Shown here: positions 1 through 9,336 of the stretch, in pieces | Numbering within the stretch: position 1 is the first letter of the stretch | Layout of the letters: each line of letters begins with the position of its first letter | DNA from: Flavobacteriales bacterium | GTDB taxonomy: Bacteria; Bacteroidota; Bacteroidia; Flavobacteriales_E; Vicingaceae | Assembly: GCA_020635815.1 (NCBI GenBank) | Contig: JACJZB010000003.1 | Location: 1-64,000, forward strand | DNA length: 64,000 bases | Reading direction: 5' to 3' | The notes under the pieces: generated by a model | Databases searched by the model: none | Seen by the model: only the letters and a program-made list of their open reading frames with translations | What the model was told of the DNA's origin: nothing | Position numbers and translations under genes: made by a program

Positions 1-204
1 TTAAATGCTGTACAAGCATTAGAATTCAGAAAGCCTTTAAAAACTTCACCTTTTATACAAAAAATTGTGTCAGCTTATCGTAAAGAAATACCTTTTGTTA
101 CAGATGATGTTTACATGCATCCAGCAATGGAAAAAAGTATTGCTTTTGTAAAAGAAGAATCATCAAAATTATCAGTAAAAGAATTTTTAGTTGGAGAATC
201 ATAA
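1..204 (+). CDS. hutH: Histidine ammonia-lyase, C-terminal end (partial)
   Basis: The window opens inside this gene; the last 67 codons are present and end in TAA at 202-204. The visible piece contains QALEFRKPLKTS followed by DDVYMHPAMEKSIAFVKE, which matches the C-terminal end of the aromatic amino acid lyase family, specifically bacterial histidine ammonia-lyase. That cytosolic enzyme removes ammonia from L-histidine to give trans-urocanate, the first step of histidine degradation. The Ala-Ser-Gly triplet that forms the MIO prosthetic group lies upstream and cannot be seen. The stop overlaps the start of the following hydrolase by 14 bases, so the two are probably cotranscribed. The assignment rests on a short C-terminal match only. 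Confidence 0.78.
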   Translation, partial: LNAVQALEFRKPLKTSPFIQKIVSAYRKEIPFVTDDVYMHPAMEKSIAFVKEESSKLSVKEFLVGES

Positions 205-847
205 AATTTATAGAATACCCGGAATGGGAGCTGATAGAAGGCTGTATTCTGAGATACAACCCATTAATGGTTATGAATTTGTTGATTTAGAATGGCGTTT
301 TAACTATAATAATATTAAAACGCTGAAAGATTATGCTCTTGAATTAAGTAAAGAAATTGATACTTCTCAACCTTTTTCTTTAATGGGAGTTTCAATGGGA
401 GGAATGATTTGTTCAGAATTGGCAGATATCTTAAATCCTAAAAAAGTAGTAATTATATCTAGTGCAAAAACTAACAAAGAGTTACTTCCTCATTTTAAAA
501 GACTTAAGTTTTTGGGGCTAACACGTTTGTTAAATCAAGAAAAAATTAGGTATGTGTTGGCTAATTCGTCTCGTTTTTTTGGAGTGATGAATAAAGAACA
601 ACGTAAGTTGTTTTACGAAATGGCAGAAGGTGTAGATCTTGATTTTATTGCTTGGAGCATAAAAGCAATTTTAAATTGGGATAAAAGAACAAGTTCACCG
701 AAAATCATTCACATTCATGGGACTAGAGATTTTGTTCTACCATTTGCTTCAGTCAATCCTTCAATAATTATTGAGAAAGGTGATCATATGATGATTTGGA
801 ATAAATCAAAGGTAATTAATGAAAAACTGAAAGATATTTTTTGTTAA
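191..847 (+). CDS. Alpha/beta hydrolase, esterase-like
   Basis: 218 residues with an alpha/beta hydrolase fold. The nucleophile elbow is GVSMGG with Ser68, the acid is probably Asp180 in HGTRDFVLP, and the base His199 in KGDHMM. The N-terminal strand motif IPGMGADRRLY is typical of small uncharacterised hydrolases of this superfamily. The frame is closed by TAG directly before a TTG codon at 191, and the conserved motif begins only seven residues later, so TTG at 191 is the start even though it lies 14 bases inside hutH. The substrate cannot be told; the link to histidine degradation is only by position. A complete catalytic triad suggests an active carboxylester or thioester hydrolase in the cytosol, as no signal peptide is seen. 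Confidence 0.8.
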   Translation: MENHKIYRIPGMGADRRLYSEIQPINGYEFVDLEWRFNYNNIKTLKDYALELSKEIDTSQPFSLMGVSMGGMICSELADILNPKKVVIISSAKTNKELLPHFKRLKFLGLTRLLNQEKIRYVLANSSRFFGVMNKEQRKLFYEMAEGVDLDFIAWSIKAILNWDKRTSSPKIIHIHGTRDFVLPFASVNPSIIIEKGDHMMIWNKSKVINEKLKDIFC

Positions 848-968
848 GCAACCTATTTAATTGAGCAAACGTTTTTCCTTTGTTAGGTTTTTAATAATTT
901 TTGAAAACTAATGATTACAATTTAATACAAATTAATTAACTTCATTGCTTAACTTAATTACTTTTCAC

Positions 969-3900
969 ATGAAAAAAAATATCAATTTGTTAACATTACT
1001 TTTGATTTGTACAACACTAAGTTTCAATTCATTTAGTCAGAATTTAAAACCCATTTCAAATGGTTCAAATAAAGTGGTTAACCAAGAATTCTGTGCGTCT
1101 GATTTCTTCCATGAGGAAAAAATGAAAACGGATATTGGATATAGAAATAGATATCTTCAGATTAAAGACCAAATTCAACAACTCCAACTTCAAAAAAATC
1201 CTGTAAATGGAATCTATCAAGTTCCAGTTGTGGTTCATGTAATGCATAAAGGTGAGGATGTTGGAACTGGTACAAATATTTCTGATGAAGATGTTAAATT
1301 AGGAATACAATATTTAAATAATTTTTGGAGAAAAGTAGCAGGATCGCATGGAGATGGTGATGGTGTTGACATGCAAATTGAATTTACATTGGCAATTCAA
1401 GATGAAGATGGAAACTGTACGGATGGAATAGATAGAGTGGATATGAGTGGAGTTACAGCTTATGTTGATAATGGAGTGAATAGAAATAATTCAAATGGTA
1501 TAGATGATTATGATGGAACAGGAGGAGTTAATTCTTTGAAAGAATATAGTATTTGGGATCCAACAGAGTTTTATAACGTATGGTTAGTTGATGAAATTGA
1601 TAATGCAAATTGTTATTCAGGAGGATCTTATACAGCAGGTTATGCTTATTATTCATCTGCACATGGTCAGCCTTATGATGGATCTGTTGTTTTAATTTGC
1701 TCATATTTAGATGATGCAGATGTAACTTGGGCTCATGAAATGGGACATGCTTTTAACTTACCTCATACATTTGATGGGGATAATGATGGAGCAAATTGTG
1801 GAGATGATGGTATTTCAGATACTCCAGCCCATAAAAGGACATCGTTTTTCGACCCTTCAATTTATTTTGATTGTTCAAATACTGATGCAAATAGTTGTGA
1901 TGCTTCTTTTAATCAAGAAATTAACCCAGAAACAGGATTTAGACGAAATACAGGAACACACCAAGATCACATGCATAATTATATGGACTACACAGGTTGT
2001 GCAACAGAATTTACTGGTGGACAAAGAACTGTGGCAATAGCCGCAATGACAGGAGCTAGAGCTTCATTTCTTTCTGGATATGCACTAACACCTCCATTAC
2101 CAGCAACAGTAGATTTTTCATCTGCAGCTTCAATTGCATGTACAGGTTCTTCTATTGTTTTTACAGATGAATCTACATGTACACCTAATACTTATACAAA
2201 TACGGGTTATACAGGGATTTCTTTTTTATGGACTTTTGATGATGGAATTAATACACCTATTACTTCTACAGATCAAAATCCATCAATTACATTTAATACA
2301 CCAGGGACTTACTCTGTAACCTTAGAAGTTACTAACCCACAAGGAACAACATCAAAAACAAAAACTAATTATATTACAGTAACGGCAGGAGCAACAGCAG
2401 CTAGCTGTTCTCCAAACTTAGGGACAAATTTTGGTAATTATAATCATACTATTTGGAATGTTGAGTTTAATACAATTAATAATACAACATCTACTTCAAG
2501 TAATGGGGATGATGGGTACGAAGATTTCTCTTGCTCGATAAACACAACTCTGGAAGCAGGAAGTTCTTATGACTTATCATTAGGTGTTAAGGCTTCTAAC
2601 TTTGGGTATGATGAAGAATTTTGTGTATGGATTGATTGGGATAATAGTGGAACATTTGAAACTTCAAATGGAGACGGTATTAATGAAAAAGTTTTTTCAG
2701 GAAATACACCAGAAAATACGACTAATACATTTACTCAAAGTATAACAGTTCCGGCTTTAGCTGTTCAAAATACTTTATTAAGAATGAGAGTTTATGGAGA
2801 AGCAAACATCTTAACTGATAATGAAATGTTATGTGTTAGTGGTTCTTTTTTTATAGGTGACGTAGAGGATTACGGAATTTTAATTCAGCCAGCAACTGTT
2901 GCTCCAGTAGCAGATTTTTCTGTAAGTTCAACTTCAGTTTGTGAAGGAGTTTCAGTTTCGTTTACAGATTTAAGTACAAATACACCAACATCATGGAGTT
3001 GGGATTTTGGTGATGGAAGTACAAGTACAGCTCAAAACCCATCTCACACTTATGCTACAGCGGGAACATATACGGTAACCTTAACAGCAACAAATGCAGG
3101 AGGAAGTGATGATGAGGTTAAAACAAATTATATTACTGTAAATAGTTGTGGAACAACTAAGTTAAGAGACATAGATTGCGGAATAACTTTACCTAATTAT
3201 ACAACATATATAACATGTGATTATGTTGTTGGTGCTACCCAATATGAGTATGAAATTACAAATGGAGGATTGGGATATTCAGAAACTGTAATTAGAAACA
3301 GTAATTATAGATTTATATATTTAGGGACTGTTACAGGAATATTATCTAATACGACTTATGATATTAGGGTTCGAGCAAAAGTTGGAGGTTCATTCGGTAA
3401 TTATGGTTCTACATGTCAAGTAACGACACCAATAAGTAATCTTTCTACTCAACTTATGAGTAACTATTGCAATTATACTCTTTCAAGTTATTCTGAATTA
3501 ATTAAATGTGATTACTTAGAGGGAGCCACTGAATATGAGTACGAAATTACAAATGGTGGATTAAGTTTTTCTCAGACAGTTATAAAACCCTCAACTTATA
3601 GATTTTTATATTTAAATCAGGTTGCAGGGATTAATGACGGTGTTACTTATGATATTAGAGTTAGAGCAAAAATTAATGGTGTTTTTACCAGTTATGGTAC
3701 TAGTTGTCAGGTAACAACTCCTGTAGGTTTTACAACTAAACTAAGAGATATAGATTGTGGAAAAGTTTTGCCTGATTCTGCTACATATATAACATGTGAT
3801 TATATTGCTGGAGCTACCCAATATCAATACGAAATAGTAAATACCACACCTTCTTTCATAGATACTATCACAAGGTCTTCAAATTATAGGTTTATTTATT

Positions 3901-4337
3901 TAAATTCAGTATCAGGTGTTCAGTATAACACAACTTACGATATAAGAGTAAAAATAAAAGTTTCGGGTGTTTGGGGTAATTATGGTCCTGTTTGCCAAGT
4001 TACTACTCCAGCATCAGCTATTGTTAATGGAGGAACAACAAGTAGATTGGCAGACAACAATGAATTTGAGGAGAAAATAAATCCTACTACACTTACAATC
4101 TATCCTAATCCAAACCAAGGTGAGTATTTATTTGTTGAGTTAGCTGACTTAGCTCCAAATTCCGAATTAGTAGTTACTGATATTTATGGAAAACAAGTTG
4201 AAAGAATGATTTTGAATACGGAAGAATCGAACTACAACACAACAGTTAGGTTTAAGAATAAGTTAACTGCAGGTTTCTATATGGTAACTGTTCATTCAAA
4301 TGGACAATCGATTACTAAGAAATTGATTGTTAGATAG
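969..4337 (+). CDS. Secreted M43-type zinc metalloprotease with PKD, GEVED and T9SS sorting domains
   Basis: 1122 residues from ATG 969; an upstream in-frame TTG at 945 would put eight residues before a good signal peptide, so ATG is preferred. Order: signal peptide 1-24; cytophagalysin/pappalysin-like protease with HEMGHAFNLPH at about 256-266 (the three zinc histidines) and Met-turn NYMDYTGC; PKD domain about 381-472; GEVED domain about 477-640 ending GDVEDY; second PKD about 645-724; three homologous modules of about 92 residues at 729-820, 825-917 and 922-1013; then a T9SS type A sorting domain starting IYPNPNQGE. It is exported by Sec, crosses the outer membrane through the type IX system, and probably degrades protein at the cell surface or in the medium. 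The triple module is not one I recognise. Confidence 0.88.
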   Translation: MKKNINLLTLLLICTTLSFNSFSQNLKPISNGSNKVVNQEFCASDFFHEEKMKTDIGYRNRYLQIKDQIQQLQLQKNPVNGIYQVPVVVHVMHKGEDVGTGTNISDEDVKLGIQYLNNFWRKVAGSHGDGDGVDMQIEFTLAIQDEDGNCTDGIDRVDMSGVTAYVDNGVNRNNSNGIDDYDGTGGVNSLKEYSIWDPTEFYNVWLVDEIDNANCYSGGSYTAGYAYYSSAHGQPYDGSVVLICSYLDDADVTWAHEMGHAFNLPHTFDGDNDGANCGDDGISDTPAHKRTSFFDPSIYFDCSNTDANSCDASFNQEINPETGFRRNTGTHQDHMHNYMDYTGCATEFTGGQRTVAIAAMTGARASFLSGYALTPPLPATVDFSSAASIACTGSSIVFTDESTCTPNTYTNTGYTGISFLWTFDDGINTPITSTDQNPSITFNTPGTYSVTLEVTNPQGTTSKTKTNYITVTAGATAASCSPNLGTNFGNYNHTIWNVEFNTINNTTSTSSNGDDGYEDFSCSINTTLEAGSSYDLSLGVKASNFGYDEEFCVWIDWDNSGTFETSNGDGINEKVFSGNTPENTTNTFTQSITVPALAVQNTLLRMRVYGEANILTDNEMLCVSGSFFIGDVEDYGILIQPATVAPVADFSVSSTSVCEGVSVSFTDLSTNTPTSWSWDFGDGSTSTAQNPSHTYATAGTYTVTLTATNAGGSDDEVKTNYITVNSCGTTKLRDIDCGITLPNYTTYITCDYVVGATQYEYEITNGGLGYSETVIRNSNYRFIYLGTVTGILSNTTYDIRVRAKVGGSFGNYGSTCQVTTPISNLSTQLMSNYCNYTLSSYSELIKCDYLEGATEYEYEITNGGLSFSQTVIKPSTYRFLYLNQVAGINDGVTYDIRVRAKINGVFTSYGTSCQVTTPVGFTTKLRDIDCGKVLPDSATYITCDYIAGATQYQYEIVNTTPSFIDTITRSSNYRFIYLNSVSGVQYNTTYDIRVKIKVSGVWGNYGPVCQVTTPASAIVNGGTTSRLADNNEFEEKINPTTLTIYPNPNQGEYLFVELADLAPNSELVVTDIYGKQVERMILNTEESNYNTTVRFKNKLTAGFYMVTVHSNGQSITKKLIVR

Positions 4338-4362
4338 AATAAAAATTAAATTGATTATTTTT

Positions 4363-4388
4363 AAGTCCCGCCTTGGCGGGACTTTTTA
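4363..4388 (+). terminator. Rho-independent terminator after the metalloprotease gene
   Basis: Perfect nine-base GC-rich stem AGTCCCGCC/GGCGGGACT with a two-base TT loop (4364-4383), extended by one A-T pair and followed by a run of T. It lies 26 bases after the protease stop codon on the plus strand, 11 bases before the next gene. Confidence 0.9.
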
Positions 4389-4398
4389 ATTTTATGAG

Positions 4399-4818
4399 AT
4401 GAGAAATTTAGTTTTAATAATTATTATAAGCTTTAGTATGGTTGCTAATGGACAGAATAAAGATATGGAGGAAATCCAAAAAGTAATGAGTTTACAAGAA
4501 ATTGCTTGGAACGAAGGAAATATAGAACAATTTATGGATGGTTATTGGAAATCAGATTCCTTAATGGTTATTGGCAAAAATGGAATTAAGTATGGATGGC
4601 AAACCACCTTAGATAATTATAGAGTTTCTTATCCTGATAAGACTGCAATGGGAAAGTTAAACTTTGAGATACTAAAATTAGAAGTAAACGGAAATTCTGC
4701 TTACATACTGGGTAAATGGAAGTTAATAAGAAATGAAGACACTCCCAATGGTTATTTTACACTTTACTGGAAAAAGATTGAAGGTAAATGGGTAATTACT
4801 ATTGACCATACCAGCTAA
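4399..4818 (+). CDS. Secreted SnoaL/DUF4440-like NTF2-fold protein
   Basis: 139 residues. Residues 1-18 form a hydrophobic signal peptide ending ANGQ; the rest looks like an NTF2-fold (SnoaL/DUF4440) domain: an N-terminal helix with QEIAWNEGNIEQFMDGYW, the strand SLMVIGKNGIKYGW, and a C-terminal WKKIEGKWVITIDHTS. Proteins of this type in Bacteroidota are small periplasmic or outer-membrane-attached proteins of unknown substrate, some described as ketosteroid-isomerase homologues. I see no catalytic residue pattern that would fix a reaction. The gene stands alone after a strong terminator and converges on the DUF423 gene with a one-base gap. Confidence 0.72.
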   Translation: MRNLVLIIIISFSMVANGQNKDMEEIQKVMSLQEIAWNEGNIEQFMDGYWKSDSLMVIGKNGIKYGWQTTLDNYRVSYPDKTAMGKLNFEILKLEVNGNSAYILGKWKLIRNEDTPNGYFTLYWKKIEGKWVITIDHTS

Positions 4819-4819
4819 A

Positions 4820-5212
4820 TCACTTCTTTAACTTGCCTGCACCAATAAAGATAAACAACCATCCAAAAATCATTAGTAAACCGCCAATTGGCGTGATTGG
4901 GCCAGCAAATTTTAATGCATCTATTGCTAATATATTTTTTAAGGTAAGAATATAAATAGAGCCTGAAAATAGAATTACACCAAAAAATATAAAATTAGCA
5001 GCTAACTTAAATTGTTTAAGTTCAAATTTTTCTACTATTAAAAATAAAAATAAGAGCACAACAGCATGAATAATTTGATACCGAACTCCCGTGTTAAAAC
5101 TAGCCAATTGTTCAGGTGTTAAAACAGCTTTTAATGCATGAGCTCCAAAAGCACCTAAAACTATTCCAACACAACCTAAAATAGCTGCTTTTATTAATAT
5201 ATTTTTAATCAT
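4820..5212 (-). CDS. DUF423 family inner-membrane protein
   Basis: 130 residues with four predicted membrane segments (about 8-27, 46-62, 70-88, 102-124). The family signature GAFGAHALK is followed by TGVRYQIIHAVVLLFLF, as in YgdD of E. coli and eukaryotic TMEM256. The molecular function of DUF423 proteins is not known. The ATG at 5212 gives a normal length for the family. It is transcribed towards the preceding gene and away from the saccharopine dehydrogenase gene, with about 98 bases between the divergent starts. Confidence 0.85.
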   Translation of the reverse strand: MIKNILIKAAILGCVGIVLGAFGAHALKAVLTPEQLASFNTGVRYQIIHAVVLLFLFLIVEKFELKQFKLAANFIFFGVILFSGSIYILTLKNILAIDALKFAGPITPIGGLLMIFGWLFIFIGAGKLKK

Positions 5213-5310
5213 TTTATAAAAAGTTATTTGTTAGTAAATTTCATCAAAAATATTTAGGAAACCTCAAATAAATAGCGAAATTCGAGCTAATTCTATCACA
5301 AAAAAATAAC

Positions 5311-6657
5311 ATGAAGAAAATATTAATAATTGGAGCCGGGAGATCAACATCATCATTAATTCAATATTTACTTTTTAATGCTGAGCAAGAAGGCTGGTTT
5401 ATAACAATAGCTGATCAATCTAAAGAATTAGCAATGAAATCGGCGAAAGACCATGAACGTGCTAAGGCAATAGCTTTTGATGTTAATAATGCAGAAGAGA
5501 GAGAACGATTAATTGATGAATCGGACTTGGTTATTTCAATGTTACCAGCTCACATGCACATTTCAGTTGCAAAAGATTGTGTAAAATACAAGAAACACAT
5601 GGTTACAGCATCTTATGTTTCTAAAGAAATGAAGGAACTGAATACTGACGCTGTAAATGCTGGAGTTGTTATTATGAATGAGATAGGAGTTGACCCTGGT
5701 ATTGACCATTTATCAGCAATGCGGGTAATTGACCATATTCGTGAAAAAGGGGGTAAACTAGATGCTTTTGAAACATTTACAGGTGGTTTAGTTGCTCCAG
5801 AAAGTGATAATAATCCATGGAACTATAAATTTACATGGAACCCACGAAATGTTGTTTTAGCAGGGCAGGGTGTATGTAAGTTTATACAAAACGGAAAATA
5901 CAAGTATATTCCTTATCATAAATTATTTAGAAGAACTGAGATCATTGATGTTGCAGGATACGGAAAATTTGAAGGGTACGCAAACCGAGATTCACTACAA
6001 TACAGAAGTATTTATGGGTTAGACGATATACCTACTATGTACAGAGGAACATTGCGTAAGCCAGGTTTTTGCAGAGCTTGGGATGTTTTTGTGCAGCTTG
6101 GAGCTACAGACGATAGTTATATAATGGACGGCTCCGAAAATATGACTCATCGTGATTTTATTAATTCATTTTTAGCCTACAACGAAACAGATTCTGTTGA
6201 ATTAAAATTCAAACATTATTTGAATATTCGTCAAGATGATGTAGAGCTATTTGAGAAATTTGTTTGGCTAGGAATTTTTGATAATACACCAGTTGGATTA
6301 CCAAATTCAACTCCAGCTCAAATGTTGCAATGTATTTTAGAGAAAAAATTATCCTTAGAAGAAGGGGATAAAGATATGATAGTGATGTGGCACCGATTTT
6401 TATATGAATTAAACGGTGAGCACAAAGAGTTACATTCATCTTTGGTAGTAAAAGGAGATGACCCTATTTATACAGCTATGGCTAAAACAGTAGGATTACC
6501 AGTTGCAATTGCTACAAAGATGATTTTAAATGGAACAATTTCTACACCAGGAGTTCACATACCTATTTCTAAAGAAATTTATGAACCTATATTAGATGAG
6601 TTAGAAAATTATGGCGTTCATTTTGAAGAAAAAGAAGTAGCACCTTCGTTTTATTAA
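5311..6657 (+). CDS. Saccharopine dehydrogenase family protein
   Basis: 448 residues. The N-terminus is a Rossmann fold with the dinucleotide motif GAGRSTSS at 8-15 and an acidic residue after the second strand, suggesting NAD rather than NADP. The segment MNEIGVDPGIDHLSAM is the conserved substrate-domain motif of saccharopine dehydrogenase (glutamate-forming, LYS9-like). In Bacteroidota such enzymes are usually assigned to lysine metabolism through saccharopine, but close relatives act on other opine-like compounds, so the substrate is inferred. It is cytosolic and not obviously in an operon; 73 bases separate it from mqnB downstream. Confidence 0.82.
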   Translation: MKKILIIGAGRSTSSLIQYLLFNAEQEGWFITIADQSKELAMKSAKDHERAKAIAFDVNNAEERERLIDESDLVISMLPAHMHISVAKDCVKYKKHMVTASYVSKEMKELNTDAVNAGVVIMNEIGVDPGIDHLSAMRVIDHIREKGGKLDAFETFTGGLVAPESDNNPWNYKFTWNPRNVVLAGQGVCKFIQNGKYKYIPYHKLFRRTEIIDVAGYGKFEGYANRDSLQYRSIYGLDDIPTMYRGTLRKPGFCRAWDVFVQLGATDDSYIMDGSENMTHRDFINSFLAYNETDSVELKFKHYLNIRQDDVELFEKFVWLGIFDNTPVGLPNSTPAQMLQCILEKKLSLEEGDKDMIVMWHRFLYELNGEHKELHSSLVVKGDDPIYTAMAKTVGLPVAIATKMILNGTISTPGVHIPISKEIYEPILDELENYGVHFEEKEVAPSFY

Positions 6658-6730
6658 CGAGTATTGAGTTAAGAGTGATGTTTTATGTGATTTTCACAAC
6701 ATTCAAAACTCAACAGACAACACTTGAATA

Positions 6731-7411
6731 ATGAATATTTTAATCGTTTCAGCAACATATTTAGAGATAGAACCATTACTTACTCATTTAAAATTTGTAG
6801 AGCAAAGTAATCAGAAATTAAGAAAATATACTTACAATAATCATCAAATTGATGTGTTGATTCCGGGTGTTGGAATGACTTGTACAGCATATTGGATGGG
6901 AAAAACACTTACTATCAAATTGTATGATTGTGCTATAAATTTAGGATTGGCAGGCAGTTTCAATAATGATATTAAAATTGGAGATGTGGTAAATGTGGTT
7001 TCTGACAGAATTTCTGAATTGGGGGCACAAGATGGAGAAAAGTTCTTATCGCTTATTGATATGGATTTGATTGAGGATGAGGATTTTACATTGGTAAATG
7101 GTGAAATGATAAATTCTATTCCCTTAGAGAATAAAATTATTTCTTCTTTAAAAAGTGTAAGAGGAATTTCAGTTAATACTACTCATGGCGAAGAAAACGA
7201 GATTGAGAAAGTAATAAAGCTTTTTAATCCTGATGTAGAAAGTATGGAAGGAGCAGCTTTTTACTACGCTTGCTTATTAGAGGGAATTACATGTGCTCAA
7301 ATTAGGGCAATATCAAACAAAGTAGAACCGAGAAATAAAGAAAACTGGAACATTAAATTGGCAGTTAAAAACTTAACCGAAACAAGTTTAAAATTGCTGA
7401 AGGAATTGTAA
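6731..7411 (+). CDS. mqnB: Futalosine hydrolase
   Basis: 226 residues of the purine/MTA nucleosidase fold. Features are IPGVGMTCTAY near residue 44, the nucleoside-binding motif NLGLAGSF, and VESMEGAAFYYAC, where the Glu pair contacts the ribose. The shape and the segment SELGAQDGEKF are those of futalosine hydrolase, which splits futalosine (or 6-amino-6-deoxyfutalosine) into the base and dehypoxanthine futalosine in the alternative menaquinone pathway. MTA/SAH nucleosidase is the main alternative. No other mqn gene is near, as is common in Bacteroidota, where these genes are scattered. Confidence 0.82.
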   Translation: MNILIVSATYLEIEPLLTHLKFVEQSNQKLRKYTYNNHQIDVLIPGVGMTCTAYWMGKTLTIKLYDCAINLGLAGSFNNDIKIGDVVNVVSDRISELGAQDGEKFLSLIDMDLIEDEDFTLVNGEMINSIPLENKIISSLKSVRGISVNTTHGEENEIEKVIKLFNPDVESMEGAAFYYACLLEGITCAQIRAISNKVEPRNKENWNIKLAVKNLTETSLKLLKEL

Positions 7412-7437
7412 CAATAACTCCTCGTGTTATTTCAATA

Positions 7438-8577
7438 TTAGAATTTGGAGTTTAATTGTATGATTACATTTTTCTTATCTTCTAATTTTCGTTTAGAGTT
7501 TCTATATGTTTTCAGAATTTCAGGATAAGGTTTAGTCATCTCGTATAAACTTTTATCAGTTAAAAATCGAATTGTTCCTTTATCTGTATCTAGAACTACT
7601 CCTTTTAAGGATGTGTTAGTGGTTTGTGTTTGACCATTTGTAGAGGCTGATAAAATTAGCCCACCAACGAGACCTCCGATAAATGCACCAGCACCACCAC
7701 CATAAAATCCAATTAAATAGATAGGCTGATCAATGTTTGTTGAAATAGGAACTTTACCTTGAAAATAAATATATTTCCCATAGTTCTCTGCTTTTATAAA
7801 GTCGGATTTATTTAAATTAAGATAAAGGTTAATGCCATCAGAAACGAATTGTACCAGTTCTGGGTTTATTTGGTTTTTATAGTCAACAAAATACACATCA
7901 TAATTCTTTGCATCTTTTTTAAGGGAGATGTCAATATCTATTTCAATAGGGCTTCTTCTGATTAGCTGATCGTAATTTAAATAAACGCCTTTTTTGGGTA
8001 AATTTTTATAATTGAATATGGAATCTTGATTTATACTCTCTATTAAACTTAATTCATTTCTTTTTAGATTCGAATTGTTAAATTTTTTAATACAATCCTT
8101 TATCGATGCTAAAACTCTTTGATCATGACTATATTTAATGTTGTTACTCTTTTCTGAGATAGTTGAATGAACTACTCCAAAGGAATATAATTTACTTTCC
8201 ATTTCAATAGCAAATTCTATTTCTAGATTACAATAACCGTACTGTGTCATGGTTCCGATATATTCTGAAACTATAAAACTTCTTATAATTAAGATTAATT
8301 CAGGTTCATTTTCTCTTCTTGGAAGTAATATATTAAGTGTATTTGTGAAATGTTCTTGAAAACTGTCGGTAAAATTTAGCTTAGTATCATTATGTTTCAA
8401 TCCTCTTGTAACTAATCCAATGTTGCTTTTATCTTGTCTAGCATCGATTACTTTTACACATGAAAAATTAATACTATCTAAAACTCCTTCAGGTTTAAGT
8501 TCAATTAAAATTTCTTGATTTTGAGCGTGTAAATTTACTATAGAAAAAAGTAGAATAAATAACAGTTTAAATTTCAT
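7438..8577 (-). CDS. Exported protein of unknown function with a glycine-zipper segment
   Basis: 379 residues; I do not recognise the family. Residues 1-18 are a signal peptide ending LHAQ. The body is a mixed alpha/beta region; around residues 295-315 there is a glycine-rich hydrophobic stretch GAGAFIGGLVGGLILSAS that resembles a glycine zipper or single membrane-inserted hairpin. The C-terminal part (DTDKGTIRFLTDKSLYEMTKPYPEIL) is charged. No lipobox cysteine follows the signal peptide, so it is periplasmic or associated with the outer membrane. It converges with mqnB and is separated from the rhomboid gene by 24 bases in the same direction, so it may be read through from the mutL-rhomboid operon. 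Confidence 0.6.
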   Translation of the reverse strand: MKFKLLFILLFSIVNLHAQNQEILIELKPEGVLDSINFSCVKVIDARQDKSNIGLVTRGLKHNDTKLNFTDSFQEHFTNTLNILLPRRENEPELILIIRSFIVSEYIGTMTQYGYCNLEIEFAIEMESKLYSFGVVHSTISEKSNNIKYSHDQRVLASIKDCIKKFNNSNLKRNELSLIESINQDSIFNYKNLPKKGVYLNYDQLIRRSPIEIDIDISLKKDAKNYDVYFVDYKNQINPELVQFVSDGINLYLNLNKSDFIKAENYGKYIYFQGKVPISTNIDQPIYLIGFYGGGAGAFIGGLVGGLILSASTNGQTQTTNTSLKGVVLDTDKGTIRFLTDKSLYEMTKPYPEILKTYRNSKRKLEDKKNVIIQLNSKF

Positions 8578-8601
8578 CTGAATAAAAATGTAGGTATATT
8601 T

Positions 8602-9336
8602 TTAATAAAAATGATTGGAGTTTTTATTCCAGTATTTAATTAATATAAACCCAAACAACATCCCTCCAAGATGTGCAAAGTGAGCAACATTATCGCCAGC
8701 ATTATTAGCTACTCCAGAATATAATTCAATAGCACCATATATAATTACAAACCACTTTGCTTTTATAGGAATAGGAGGGAACAATAACATTAATTCTGTA
8801 TTTGGAAACAACATTCCAAAAGCTAACAGAATACCAAAAACAGCCCCAGAAGCACCAACAGTAGTTACATTCATTAAAGCATTAAATTTACCTGCAATTG
8901 GGTCGGTGAAATTTTGCCCAGATTGAATAATATCATAACCTTTTTCAAGTATAAAATTTAAATCTTCGGGACTCAATGCATCATATAAAGGCATTAATCT
9001 TAAATGAATAACGAGTAACTGAATAATACCGGCACCAACACCCGTAATCATATAGTAAATTAAAAAACGTTTACTTCCCCACACGCCTTCAAGCACTCGT
9101 CCAAACATCCAAACGGCAAACATATTAAACAACAAATGGGAAAACTGGAAACTATGCATAAACATATAAGTAACCAATTGGTGAGGGTAAAACCCCTCGC
9201 TAGCCCAATAATGCAAACCAAAATAAGAAGTTAAATCTATGCCTTGTGCGTTTAATGCAATCATTGCAACATACATTAATCCATTAATAATTAATAGATT
9301 TTTTACAACAGGCGGTATATTTCTAAAATCGAACAT
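8602..9336 (-). CDS. Rhomboid family intramembrane serine protease
   Basis: 244 residues with six or seven membrane segments. Catalytic residues are visible: Ser163 in GASGAVFG and His222 in HFAHLGG; the upstream HSFQFSHLLFNMFAVWMFG carries the family His and Asn. These enzymes cut single-pass membrane proteins within the bilayer. A loop of about 40 residues (LMPLYDALSPEDLNF... to KFNALMN) before the catalytic helix is longer than in GlpG. The start ATG overlaps the mutL stop by one base (TAATG), so translation is coupled to mutL and both lie in one operon. The substrate is unknown. Confidence 0.9.
   Translation of the reverse strand: MFDFRNIPPVVKNLLIINGLMYVAMIALNAQGIDLTSYFGLHYWASEGFYPHQLVTYMFMHSFQFSHLLFNMFAVWMFGRVLEGVWGSKRFLIYYMITGVGAGIIQLLVIHLRLMPLYDALSPEDLNFILEKGYDIIQSGQNFTDPIAGKFNALMNVTTVGASGAVFGILLAFGMLFPNTELMLLFPPIPIKAKWFVIIYGAIELYSGVANNAGDNVAHFAHLGGMLFGFILIKYWNKNSNHFY

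Noticed and set aside
180..210. Frameshift between hutH and the hydrolase gene
   Set aside because: Both ends are intact: hutH ends at its normal C-terminus and the hydrolase begins with its conserved first strand; a 14-base overlap is a normal operon feature.
1735..2319. Short plus-strand frames inside the metalloprotease gene
   Set aside because: They overlap the zinc-site and PKD coding sequence in another frame and give low-complexity Met/Leu/Gln products.
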